From: Methanoregula sp.
GTDB lineage: Archaea > Halobacteriota > Methanomicrobia > Methanomicrobiales > Methanospirillaceae
DNA length: 7,081 nucleotides
Reading direction: 5' to 3'
NCBI GenBank assembly: GCA_013331015.1
Contig: DUHF01000089.1
Location: forward strand, 6,289 to 13,369
Under the pieces are notes generated by a model. That model ran no database searches, was not told the DNA's origin, and saw nothing but the letters and a program-made list of their open reading frames with translations. Within the stretch, counting starts at the first letter, position 1, and the number at the start of each line of letters is the position of its first letter. The position numbers and the translations under genes are program-made. Positions 1 through 5,327 of this stretch are shown here, in pieces.

Positions 1-191
1 GCATGGGTGCTGCCCCGGCCGATATCGTGGAGCATGGCTCCTGCCTCAACTAACGAAAAATCGATTGCCGGGTTGCCCCCTGCATACTCAAGGGCACATT
101 CCGTAACTGCCCTGCAGTGGGCGATGACCTTTGCGCTGCACCCGGCATCCTGCAGCAGCTTCTCGTACGAGGGTGTTGTGCGGTCAGGCAT
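1..191 (-). CDS. HD-domain (HDIG) phosphohydrolase, N-terminal part, cut by window edge
   Basis: Only the first 63 residues are in the window; the gene runs off the left edge. The start ATG (189-191) overlaps the end of the TFE gene by 8 nt, so translation is probably coupled; no clear Shine-Dalgarno sequence precedes it. A histidine at residue 25 (AHCRAV) and the sequence MLHDIGRGSTH at residues 53-63 give the first metal-binding His and the HD pair (H55, D56) of an HD metal-dependent phosphohydrolase. The short spacing between these and the length of the N-terminus resemble the small archaeal HDIG family TIGR00295. Members of the superfamily cleave phosphate esters such as nucleotides or cyclic nucleotides; the substrate here is unknown. 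Its place behind tfe suggests co-transcription with that operon. The superfamily call is firm; the exact family is an inference. Confidence 0.85.
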   Translation of the reverse strand, partial: MPDRTTPSYEKLLQDAGCSAKVIAHCRAVTECALEYAGGNPAIDFSLVEAGAMLHDIGRGSTH

Positions 192-705
192 GACCCAGCG
201 AGTTCTTGATCGAGTCGATGCGGCTTTTGAGTGCCTTGAGCAGCATCTCGTTGTCGAAATGGCCAAGCGGCTGGTCGCACTCGGGGCACTTGAAGTCGCT
301 GTTCATCGCGATCGGGAACGTGAAGATCACGTGGCAGTCCTTGCAGATGTAGAAGTCGTTCTCCTCTTCGTACTTCTCGCGGCGCGAGAGCTTGTCAAGG
401 ACCGTCTCCATGTCGTCCCGGAGAGCATTGTAGATGTGATCGTTGCGCAACTGCCAGAGGTACGTGAGCCAGCCGGTCTCGTTGTTCTTGATCCGGTGGT
501 ACTCGGCAAGCCGGCGTTCGTACAGGGTATAGAGGGTGTGCCGCACCGAGTTTAGGTTGATCCCGGTCTTTGCCGCAAGTTCCTCATCGCTGAATTCCCC
601 GCCTTCAGGGAAGCGTTCGAGGAGGTTGAGCCCCTCGTCTCCCACAAGTCGGTGGAGGTAGGCGCGGATTGCCGGGTTATTGAGCGTCTCTTCAGTGGAA
701 TCCAT
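184..705 (-). CDS. tfe: Transcription initiation factor E, alpha subunit (TFE)
   Basis: This 173-aa protein has the two-part architecture of archaeal TFE-alpha, the homologue of the N-terminal half of eukaryotic TFIIE-alpha. Residues about 10-90 form a winged helix (SDEELAAKTGINLNSVRHTL covers the recognition-helix region, then LAEYHRIKNNETGW the wing). After a charged linker (about 100-118) comes a zinc ribbon with C121-x2-C124 and C140-x2-C143, followed by a short C-terminal helix. TFE binds RNA polymerase at the clamp and stalk and helps TBP and TFB open promoter DNA, notably on weak promoters. Length is normal for the family (about 170-200 aa). The ATG shares one base with the stop of the upstream ATP-grasp gene (TGATG), and no Shine-Dalgarno is visible, so translation is probably coupled. 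All four zinc ligands are present. Confidence 0.96.
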   Translation of the reverse strand: MDSTEETLNNPAIRAYLHRLVGDEGLNLLERFPEGGEFSDEELAAKTGINLNSVRHTLYTLYERRLAEYHRIKNNETGWLTYLWQLRNDHIYNALRDDMETVLDKLSRREKYEEENDFYICKDCHVIFTFPIAMNSDFKCPECDQPLGHFDNEMLLKALKSRIDSIKNSLGHA

Positions 706-1784
706 CAGCGCATATATTGTCGGACTGTGGTAATATGTTTATCCAGCACGGCCCGTGCAGTTTCATGGTCCGGGCCCCACCCGTACACGCTGATGAGCGC
801 CTGGTCTTCTTCATAGGATGTCCCCGGCCACGGGATATCTGAGACAAATTCCCTGAAACGGCTCAGGTCTTCGGTTATCGTGATGTCCTTATCAGCAAAG
901 AGTATGGAGCGGCAGGCAACCTGCGTGGCGGCGGGCGACTCGGGTGGCAGCATTCCCTGGCACGCGTTGAGGTGGAGGGAGAAGAGGTTTGCACCGGTTG
1001 CCATCTCAATGGTATCCACCGTGCCCTGGAAACGCGGGTTCACCTCGATTGCGACCGGCCCTTCGTTGCCGATGACAAAATCAACACCGATCGTTCCCAC
1101 GCAGCCGCTCTTTGCTGCAATCCACCCGGCAAGAGCCTGCATCTCTTCCCGCGCCGGATTTTGGGTGGGGGTGACAGACCCGGAGAACCCGTACGCTGAT
1201 TCGCCGTTCCCGCCGCGGAGGATCTGATCGTTTGTAGCAACAGCCATTGCCTGCGAGCCGGTTGCAATGCAGCAGACGCTTGCCGGAACCCCGTCAATGA
1301 TCTCCTGCCGGATATGCGGGACATCCCCGTACAGCTCCCGCCATGCCGCCATTGCCGCATCGGTGTCAATAACCGCGTTCCGCCATCCCCCGGCACCGGT
1401 ACGGGGCTTGACCATGGCAGGATACTCACCCTCGGGAAGGATCCGGGGGGCCGGCACACAGATCTCCTCGAAGAAGTGCTGGGTATCGAGCTTGTCCATG
1501 AACCTGCGGATGGATCGTGGATCTGTTCCGAGAAGCGGGATGGTTACCGGCAGGATCTCGGCGCCGGAGGTCGGGACGAAATAATCGAACTTGCGCCGGC
1601 GCAGGATCCGGCTGATGGCATCGGGAAGGTCCGCAAGATCGGTAAACTTCTCATGGTCTTTGGTGAACCAGGAGAGGTCCTGGTCGCAGAAATGGTCGAC
1701 CGTGCAGACGTCGTACCCCGCTTTTGCGGCGGACTGAGCCACATGCCGGGTGGCAAACCCGGCAATGAGCACCCGCTCGTTCAC
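705..1784 (-). CDS. ATP-grasp superfamily ligase of unknown substrate
   Basis: This 359-aa protein starts with a Rossmann-like pre-ATP-grasp domain (VLIAGFATRHVAQSAAKAGY, residues 5-24), then a typical ATP-grasp fold. AMVKPRTGAGG (123-133) is the nucleotide-binding lysine and glycine loop. RQEIIDGVPASV (159-170) is the adenine-contacting strand. D235 and EVNPRFQG (247-254) supply the Mg-binding acid, Glu and Asn. Such enzymes activate a carboxylate as acyl phosphate and join it to an amine, thiol or other nucleophile. It resembles the archaeal group annotated as carboligase related to biotin carboxylase (COG2232), whose substrate is not established. There is no biotin carrier nearby. Start: GTG at 1782-1784, overlapping the Trm56 stop as GTGA, with GGTGG a few bases upstream as a possible Shine-Dalgarno. 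Being between trm56 and tfe suggests a housekeeping role, but the sequence does not show which. Confidence 0.88.
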   Translation of the reverse strand: MNERVLIAGFATRHVAQSAAKAGYDVCTVDHFCDQDLSWFTKDHEKFTDLADLPDAISRILRRRKFDYFVPTSGAEILPVTIPLLGTDPRSIRRFMDKLDTQHFFEEICVPAPRILPEGEYPAMVKPRTGAGGWRNAVIDTDAAMAAWRELYGDVPHIRQEIIDGVPASVCCIATGSQAMAVATNDQILRGGNGESAYGFSGSVTPTQNPAREEMQALAGWIAAKSGCVGTIGVDFVIGNEGPVAIEVNPRFQGTVDTIEMATGANLFSLHLNACQGMLPPESPAATQVACRSILFADKDITITEDLSRFREFVSDIPWPGTSYEEDQALISVYGWGPDHETARAVLDKHITTVRQYMR

Positions 1785-2311
1785 AGCCCCACCGTCTGCT
1801 TACCTGCCTTTGAGGGGATGATTTTGATCTGGGCACCGGGGAAATCGAGCGCGAGATTCTGCCCCCGGGCAAGATGGTCGAGGAAGAGGGCGAGGCTCGA
1901 GATCTCGGAGTGCGGCTGGCCGGTGACAGCGACATTGTAGTCGGCAAGACCATAGATCTCGCCGGGCACCTTCTCGGCACCGACAATGACGAGGATCTTC
2001 TGCTGCGGCCGGATCTCCTCGATCACGTCCGGCAGGTTAAGGCCGTACATGGTGAGGTGGACGACCGTGCCGCCGTCTGCTTTCCACTCCTTAATGCAGG
2101 AGCGCCACTTCACGTTGTCCTGGCAGAAGAACTCCCCGCCCCAGCGTTCAACAACATTATCGATGCTCTGCACCACGCCTTTGTCGGATGCGGCAAGGTA
2201 CATTCCCCTGGCGCCCAGCGCCCGGGCGGTGAGCCCGACATGGGTGGTCACACGCTGGTCCCGCTCGGGGCGGTGACCGATCCTGAGTATTGCGGTTTCA
2301 TGGTCGGGCAT
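1781..2311 (-). CDS. trm56: tRNA (cytidine(56)-2'-O)-methyltransferase, aTrm56
   Basis: This 176-aa SPOUT-class methylase adds a 2'-O-methyl group to C56 in the T-loop of archaeal tRNAs, using S-adenosylmethionine; the modified base helps hold the tRNA elbow. Recognition rests on the N-terminal signature ILRIGHRPERDQRVTTHV (residues 8-25), which is specific to archaeal Trm56 with the conserved Arg in RPERD. The SPOUT knot motifs follow: LVIVGAEKVPGEIY (107-120) and VAVTGQPHSEISSLALFLD (127-145). Length is usual for the family. The ATG lies 5 nt after the winged-helix stop codon, with AAGGAAG inside that gene's last codons as a Shine-Dalgarno-like stretch about 10 nt upstream. It ends in a GTGA overlap with the ATP-grasp gene. 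Archaea that lack this enzyme use a guide RNA for C56, so its presence argues against a C56 guide here. Confidence 0.96.
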   Translation of the reverse strand: MPDHETAILRIGHRPERDQRVTTHVGLTARALGARGMYLAASDKGVVQSIDNVVERWGGEFFCQDNVKWRSCIKEWKADGGTVVHLTMYGLNLPDVIEEIRPQQKILVIVGAEKVPGEIYGLADYNVAVTGQPHSEISSLALFLDHLARGQNLALDFPGAQIKIIPSKAGKQTVGL

Positions 2312-2315
2312 GATG

Positions 2316-2588
2316 TTAGTTCTTCCTTGCTTTTATGATGCCGTTCTCTATCGTATACGGCAGGCCGGGTTCGTATTTGCACTGGTTGCGGAGGAGTGCC
2401 TCACCGAAGTTGAGCATGCGGATGCCCCCCTCAGAGCGTTCGACCAGGCAGGATCGTTCGAGCCGGCCAAGCGAACGGTTGAGATCTGCGGCATCCAGCC
2501 CGCAGGATTTGCACAGTTCCTTCTCGGTGATGACGGCATTTTCCGGAATCCGGTGGTAGACGAGCCAGTCCACATCCTCTGCTTTCAC
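2316..2588 (-). CDS. Small winged-helix (MarR-like) DNA-binding protein
   Basis: This 90-aa protein is essentially one winged-helix domain. PENAVITEKELCKSCGLDAA (15-34) reads as helix-turn-helix entry, DLNRSLGRLERSCLV (35-49) as the recognition helix, and ERSEGGIRMLNFGEALLRNQ (50-69) as wing plus closing helix. A short basic tail follows. It is the first gene of the operon, facing the divergent promoter region, and could autoregulate it; that is inference. Start choice is uncertain. The GTG at 2586-2588 has an in-frame TGA three codons upstream, so it is the most upstream start, but no good Shine-Dalgarno precedes it. An internal GTG (2571-2573, codon 6) has AGGTGA 11 nt upstream, a good match to the archaeal anti-Shine-Dalgarno, and would give 85 aa without losing the domain. 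The family is not recognised beyond the fold. Confidence 0.8.
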   Translation of the reverse strand: MKAEDVDWLVYHRIPENAVITEKELCKSCGLDAADLNRSLGRLERSCLVERSEGGIRMLNFGEALLRNQCKYEPGLPYTIENGIIKARKN

Positions 2589-2685
2589 CTGTATTCATCT
2601 TGCGGGGTGGAGAATAAGGGTTGTTGTTGGTTGCCATAAAAAAAATCCCGGTGGCTATTTTAAATTGCGGGTCCCATATTCTCTC
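2589..2685. promoter_or_regulatory. Divergent promoter region between wHTH operon and 138-aa gene
   Basis: This 97-bp spacer must hold the promoters of the minus-strand operon and of the plus-strand gene. It has one AT-rich core (2656-2665) and an A8 tract (2638-2645, T8 on the minus strand). The minus-strand start may use the T-rich stretch near 2634-2648 as TATA element, placing transcription start near 2615 with a short leader; this is weaker than the plus-strand box. The winged-helix protein made from this region is a natural candidate to bind here, but I see no clear operator palindrome. Confidence 0.5.
2656..2665 (+). promoter_or_regulatory. TATA box for the 138-aa gene (leaderless geometry)
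   Basis: The stretch TATTTTAAAT is the only AT-rich box ahead of the ATG at 2686. Its centre lies about 25-26 nt upstream of that ATG, the usual archaeal TATA-to-start distance, so transcription probably begins at or within a base or two of the ATG and the mRNA is leaderless. This fits the absence of a Shine-Dalgarno sequence before the ATG. Confidence 0.6.
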
Positions 2686-3102
2686 ATGAGCACTGCCGGA
2701 TCCCCCCGCCCGTTCCACGAACTCGTGGAGATCGTGGATGGTATCCTTGATGCCTGCGATGACGATGTGCCCTGTATCGTCAGACACCTGGGTGAGCTTG
2801 AGCCGGAGGTTCGTAATGAACTCTTCATCTCCGATCTGCTGAACGCGTACCAGGTCTTCTTCTACTTCTTCCGGATCGTGCCGGATATCCTTATTTTGGA
2901 ACAGCTTGATCTGGAACCGGCCTCCTCACTCCGCGCCGGCCTGAAGATCGATGAGGTTGACCTGCTGGAGATGCACTTCCTTATCCGGAATTCAAAGCCG
3001 GTCATTGTCATCCATGACGGGGAGAAGGCGGTTGCCACATTCTCGGGCGGTTCTGCGTTCCGTGATGGCAAGGAGTACCTGGAGAACCCGGGGTATTCAT
3101 AA
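2686..3102 (+). CDS. Conserved-looking acidic protein of unknown function, 138 aa
   Basis: I do not recognise this family. The frame is open from a TTG at 2665, but the ATG at 2686 is preferred: the TATA box sits 25-26 nt before it, and a TTG start would lie only a few bases from that box. The product is acidic, without signal peptide. It has a helical N-terminal half (FHELVEIVDGILDACDDDV, then an Asp/Glu-rich stretch ending LNAYQVFFYFFRIVPDILIL near residues 53-72) and a more beta-like C-terminal half (PVIVIHDGEKAVATFSGGSA near 105-124). The aromatic cluster at about 56-64 is too short and too charged at its flanks to be a sure membrane segment. High GC at third codon positions matches the neighbouring genes, which supports it being real. 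It stands alone, divergent from the wHTH-trm56 operon, and is followed by an oligo-T terminator. Confidence 0.8.
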   Translation: MSTAGSPRPFHELVEIVDGILDACDDDVPCIVRHLGELEPEVRNELFISDLLNAYQVFFYFFRIVPDILILEQLDLEPASSLRAGLKIDEVDLLEMHFLIRNSKPVIVIHDGEKAVATFSGGSAFRDGKEYLENPGYS

Positions 3103-3135
3103 GGGCTGGTGGCGTCCGGCTATCGGTCCCTCACC

Positions 3136-3142
3136 TTTTTTT
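3136..3142 (+). terminator. Oligo-T terminator after the 138-aa gene
   Basis: A T7 run starts 34 nt after the stop codon of the 138-aa gene. Archaeal RNA polymerase stops at such U-rich tracts without needing a hairpin, and this is the first one downstream. Confidence 0.5.
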
Positions 3143-3640
3143 AACAATTCACCACCACCAGCGCAAGCCATTCAGCACGCGAATCCTCCCGCCCTCCAGA
3201 CTACAAAGCGTATATCTCATTGCAGATAATTTTCCGGAACACCATTGTCATGATCGGTTCGTCCGGTAAGACCGGACAAACCGGCTGATCAATGATGCAG
3301 GGAGATGTTGCCATAGACTCAAACGAACCGTTCCCCGGAATATCCGGAACAGATGTTGAACACAGCCCGGCCAAAAAGTCTGGCTGGACCTCCGGAGCCC
3401 GGCCATGACCCGCGGGCGCCTGCCGGTCAAAGCCCGGGAAGCGGCAGACCCGGTAGCAATGAAGCGGGGCATGGTCCAGCACTACCGGTATGAGCCGGGA
3501 GCCGTTTTCAGCTTCACGATCTTCAACAGGATCTGCGATGCGCATGTCCGGCTGAAATGCCCTGCTACCAGGTTGCCTCACCAGGATCCCCGGGGGATCT
3601 TTCTCCTCCCTAAAAGATGGAGGTAATAAGGGGTGGTGGG
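3143..3640. other. Spacer without a confident gene; hairpin and decayed repeat traces
   Basis: No convincing gene is visible. The stretch holds a perfect hairpin (3261-3277, GTCCGGT-AAG-ACCGGAC) not followed by a T run, a palindrome CCGGA-ATA-TCCGG (3335-3347), and a segment (about 3333-3395) that resembles the 243-bp repeat further right in the same order of short blocks. A plus-strand open frame (ATG 3405 to stop 3624-3626, 73 codons, open back to about 3357) has GC-rich codons and a segment YRYEPGAVFSFTIFNRICDA that looks protein-like, but it has no promoter or ribosome site and no family I can name; it could be a gene remnant. Confidence 0.45.
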
Positions 3641-3884
3641 ATACCTGTGCCCGGCCGGGGCCATTTTGACCTCCGTTTACCCCTTCCGGAGGGTATTATG
3701 GCAACTTCGTTTGTAAAAACAGCACCCTGTTTTCCGGGATCGGCCATTTCAGGTTCGGATTGTCGGTCCGGCACTCCCGGCGTGCCCGGAAATATCCACG
3801 CACTGCAACGCTACAGCGGCCGGTCAGGCAAAAAGTCCTGCAGGGGCACGTCCAATGAAGGAGACCCTGTTTTTTTGGGATCGG
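3641..3884 (+). repeat. 243-bp direct repeat, copy 1
   Basis: This segment and 3967-4208 align without gaps over almost their whole length, with about 21 substitutions and two single-base deletions near the end, roughly 90% identity by hand alignment. The first 37 nt are identical, as is a 29-nt block around a hairpin at 3716-3733 (AAAACAG-CACC-CTGTTTT). Other marks are a 10-bp palindrome CCCGGCCGGG near the left end, a stem at 3755-3771, and GACCCTG followed by T7 near the right end. Differences between the copies show no third-position bias in any frame, and both strands carry stop codons or frame changes, so it does not look protein-coding. No terminal inverted repeats or target duplications were found. 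It may be a structured RNA gene or a small dispersed repeat; strand is nominal, chosen because the T run fits a plus-strand transcript. Confidence 0.85.
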
Positions 3885-3966
3885 TTTTCCTTCGGGGTGT
3901 AACTTCTCCGTCGGAGTATGTTCTTTTCCGGAGTCAGGGATCGGGGATGGGCGGTGATTCCCCGGC

Positions 3967-4208
3967 ATACCTGTGCCCGGCCGGGGCCATTTTGACCTCC
4001 GTTCGCCTCTTCCGGAGGTTATTCTGACAACCTCATGTGCAAAAACAGCACCCTGTTTTCCGGGATCGGTCATTTCAGTTCCGGATTGTCGATCCGGCTC
4101 TCCCGGCGTGCCCTGAAATATCCACGCAGTGCAACGGTACAGCGGCCGGTCAGGCCAAAAGTCCTGCAGGGGCACGTCCGATGAAGGAGACCCTGTTTTT
4201 TGGATCGG
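3967..4208 (+). repeat. 243-bp direct repeat, copy 2
   Basis: This is the second copy, 326 bp downstream of the first and in the same orientation. It keeps the 37-nt left block, the hairpin at 4042-4059 and the GACCCTG plus T6 right end. Its stem at 4081-4097 is fully paired (CCGGAT-TGTCG-ATCCGG), while copy 1 has two bases changed so that both pairs become G-U wobbles. Weaker similarity goes on for about 40 nt past the end (CTCCG-x-CG blocks near 3908 and 4231), so the duplicated unit may once have been longer. Confidence 0.85.
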
Positions 4209-4929
4209 CGGTAACCGGCTGAGGGATATTCTCCGGCGAGAGATGTGTGTCTCACGTCGCAGGTCCTCATCCGGACTCCCAGTTATGCGAGATCATCCAG
4301 GAGTTTTCGATCAAACAGGGGGTCAGAGGATCCGGATCCGGGCTCGTACAGGGTCCCGTTGTGGAAAACTAGTACAACGGAGCCTGTATCTGGCCCGGAT
4401 TGGGAATGGTCTGATCTCTGATAATGGGGGTTCCGGGTTAGGGGGATTTTTGGGGGTTTTTCGGAGTGGGAGTTGCGGGATTTGGCCGGGTTTTTTTAGC
4501 GCAGCGGGAATTTTTTTTTGAAAATTTTTTTGTTGTGAAAAAATTTTGGTTCTGGAAAAATTCGTAAAAATTCTGGAGGGAATTTGGGGAGGGTGTGGAG
4601 GGAGTATGAACCTGGGAAAAAATTTTATTTTTTTTGCAGCGGAGAATCTCCGGGATTGTTTTTTGCAGGGGCCGGCAAAAAAATCAATTGCGATCATGAT
4701 TGCCCCAGCGTTCAGGGAGCGGGGAGTCAATGAAGGCACGCGGACCCGGAATGATCGGACCGGGACAGGAGTCCGGTTGATGAACGAAGACGAACGGGTG
4801 GCAAGCGGGAGGGAAACCAGGTACCCCCTTCATCAAACCTCATCACTTCACGGTCCTGCCTGCGCCTTCTTCCCCCCGGTTTTATTCGGGATTGCGCCCC
4901 TCATTATAAAATCTGTTTCCAGCCATGTG
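4209..4929. other. Gene-poor spacer rich in G runs and A/T tracts
   Basis: No credible gene is present: the open frames here are low-complexity (runs of Lys/Phe/Pro or Gly) and arise from homopolymers. The stretch has a 12-bp palindrome GGATCCGGATCC (4328-4339), a G-run cluster (4426-4490), a dense series of A and T tracts (4491-4690), and an imperfect palindrome around GCGATCATGATTGC (4689-4702). The right part (about 4703-4900) returns to ordinary GC-rich sequence with nothing recognisable. Confidence 0.55.
4426..4456 (+). other. Putative G-quadruplex motif
   Basis: Four G runs of 5, 3, 5 and 5 bases are separated by loops of 4, 3 and 6 nt, which satisfies the usual G3+N1-7 rule. Three more GGG runs follow within 35 nt (4468-4470, 4477-4479, 4488-4490) before a T7 tract. 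The G-rich strand is the plus strand. Whether it folds in the cell is not shown by sequence. Confidence 0.55.
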
Positions 4930-4940
4930 TTTTAAATAAT
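4930..4940 (+). promoter_or_regulatory. TATA-like box ahead of a 58-codon ORF
   Basis: The stretch TTTTAAATAAT is a fair archaeal TATA element in otherwise GC-rich DNA. Its centre is about 24 nt upstream of an ATG at 4959, nearly the same geometry as the box before the 138-aa gene, so it could drive a leaderless transcript. Confidence 0.4.
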
Positions 4941-5257
4941 TATGCGCATTTGAGAGGTATGGTGCCAGAACAGGTACCAGGAGCGTATCGATGCCAGGAC
5001 GAGATGGAACGGGGCCCCAGGGAAAAGGTCCGAATACCGGACGGGGAATGGGAACGCAGCAGGGAGCAAAGCGACGCAGACGAGGGAATGCAGAATCCGC
5101 CCCAGAACCCGCAAAAAAGTAATGTGGATTTGTGAAGCGGATCGCAGATCGCCTGAAGTGCCACGCCTTTTATAATAAATGTACCGAGAGCAGAACAAAA
5201 GAACAACGCAAAAATGAAACGGATGATCCCAAATACCTGTCTGAACAGGATCGTCAC
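4940..5257 (-). CDS. Possible small membrane protein, doubtful
   Basis: This minus-strand frame starts at a GTG without Shine-Dalgarno. Its first part is hydrophobic (FGIIRFIFALFFCSALGTFI near residues 9-28, then LLFCGFWGGFCI near 47-58) and could form two membrane segments. The rest is Ser/Pro-rich and looks like noise. Codon third positions are AT-rich in the hydrophobic part, unlike the sure genes of this window. A second minus-strand frame over the same stretch (4932-5312) is also partly hydrophobic, so a frameshifted remnant is possible. No family is recognised. Confidence 0.2.
   Translation of the reverse strand: MTILFRQVFGIIRFIFALFFCSALGTFIIKGVALQAICDPLHKSTLLFCGFWGGFCIPSSASLCSLLRSHSPSGIRTFSLGPRSISSWHRYAPGTCSGTIPLKCA
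4959..5135 (+). CDS. Possible small charged protein, 58 aa, unrecognised
   Basis: This short frame begins with an ATG about 24 nt past a TATA-like box, the spacing of a leaderless archaeal gene; a TTG at 4950 is a less likely start. The product is polar, rich in Glu, Arg, Gln and Pro, with no hydrophobic segment and no motif I recognise (PREKVRIPDGEWERSREQ in the middle). It overlaps antisense to a hydrophobic open frame on the minus strand (4940-5257), and both are unlikely to be real. The promoter geometry is the only positive support, so treat it as a candidate. Confidence 0.25.
   Translation: MVPEQVPGAYRCQDEMERGPREKVRIPDGEWERSREQSDADEGMQNPPQNPQKSNVDL
5168..5180 (+). promoter_or_regulatory. 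Strong TATA box with no clear gene behind it
   Basis: TTTTATAATAAAT is the best TATA element in the window and stands in GC-rich surroundings. It predicts transcription from about 5200 on the plus strand. Behind it lie a hairpin-forming stretch (5223-5256) and a 37-codon ORF (ATG 5214, stop 5325-5327) without ribosome site. On the minus strand the same bases also read as a TATA box, but no gene start lies at a fitting distance. Confidence 0.45.
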
Positions 5258-5327
5258 CGGTAACCGGGGGACGGGATCGAAAAAAAAGCGGATGATCTTT
5301 ACCCTGCCTCACTTGCAGGATCCTTGA

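Noticed and set aside
3201..3581. 126-codon minus-strand frame
   Set aside because: No ribosome site or promoter, no family-like pattern, and a competing plus-strand frame over the same bases; read as chance.
3641..4208. Insertion sequence or MITE
   Set aside because: No transposase, no terminal inverted repeats and no flanking target duplication could be found around either copy.
3641..4208. CRISPR array
   Set aside because: Only two units of about 243 bp with an 82-bp interval; no short repeats with regular spacers and no cas gene.
3696..4270. Minus-strand open frames across the repeats that share a peptide (KKQGLLH...CPCRTF...RGYFRAR)
   Set aside because: The peptide similarity follows from the DNA repeat; substitutions are not concentrated at third positions, the frame is interrupted between the blocks, and the composition (Arg, Cys, Pro) is typical of antisense noise.
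4323..4739. 138-codon minus-strand frame rich in Lys, Phe and Pro
   Set aside because: It is produced by the A/T homopolymers and G runs of the spacer; low complexity, no start signal, no domain.
4773..4800. C/D-box guide RNA suggested by TTGATGA near 4777
   Set aside because: The C box lacks the leading purine and no D box (CTGA) with a closing stem follows at a fitting distance.
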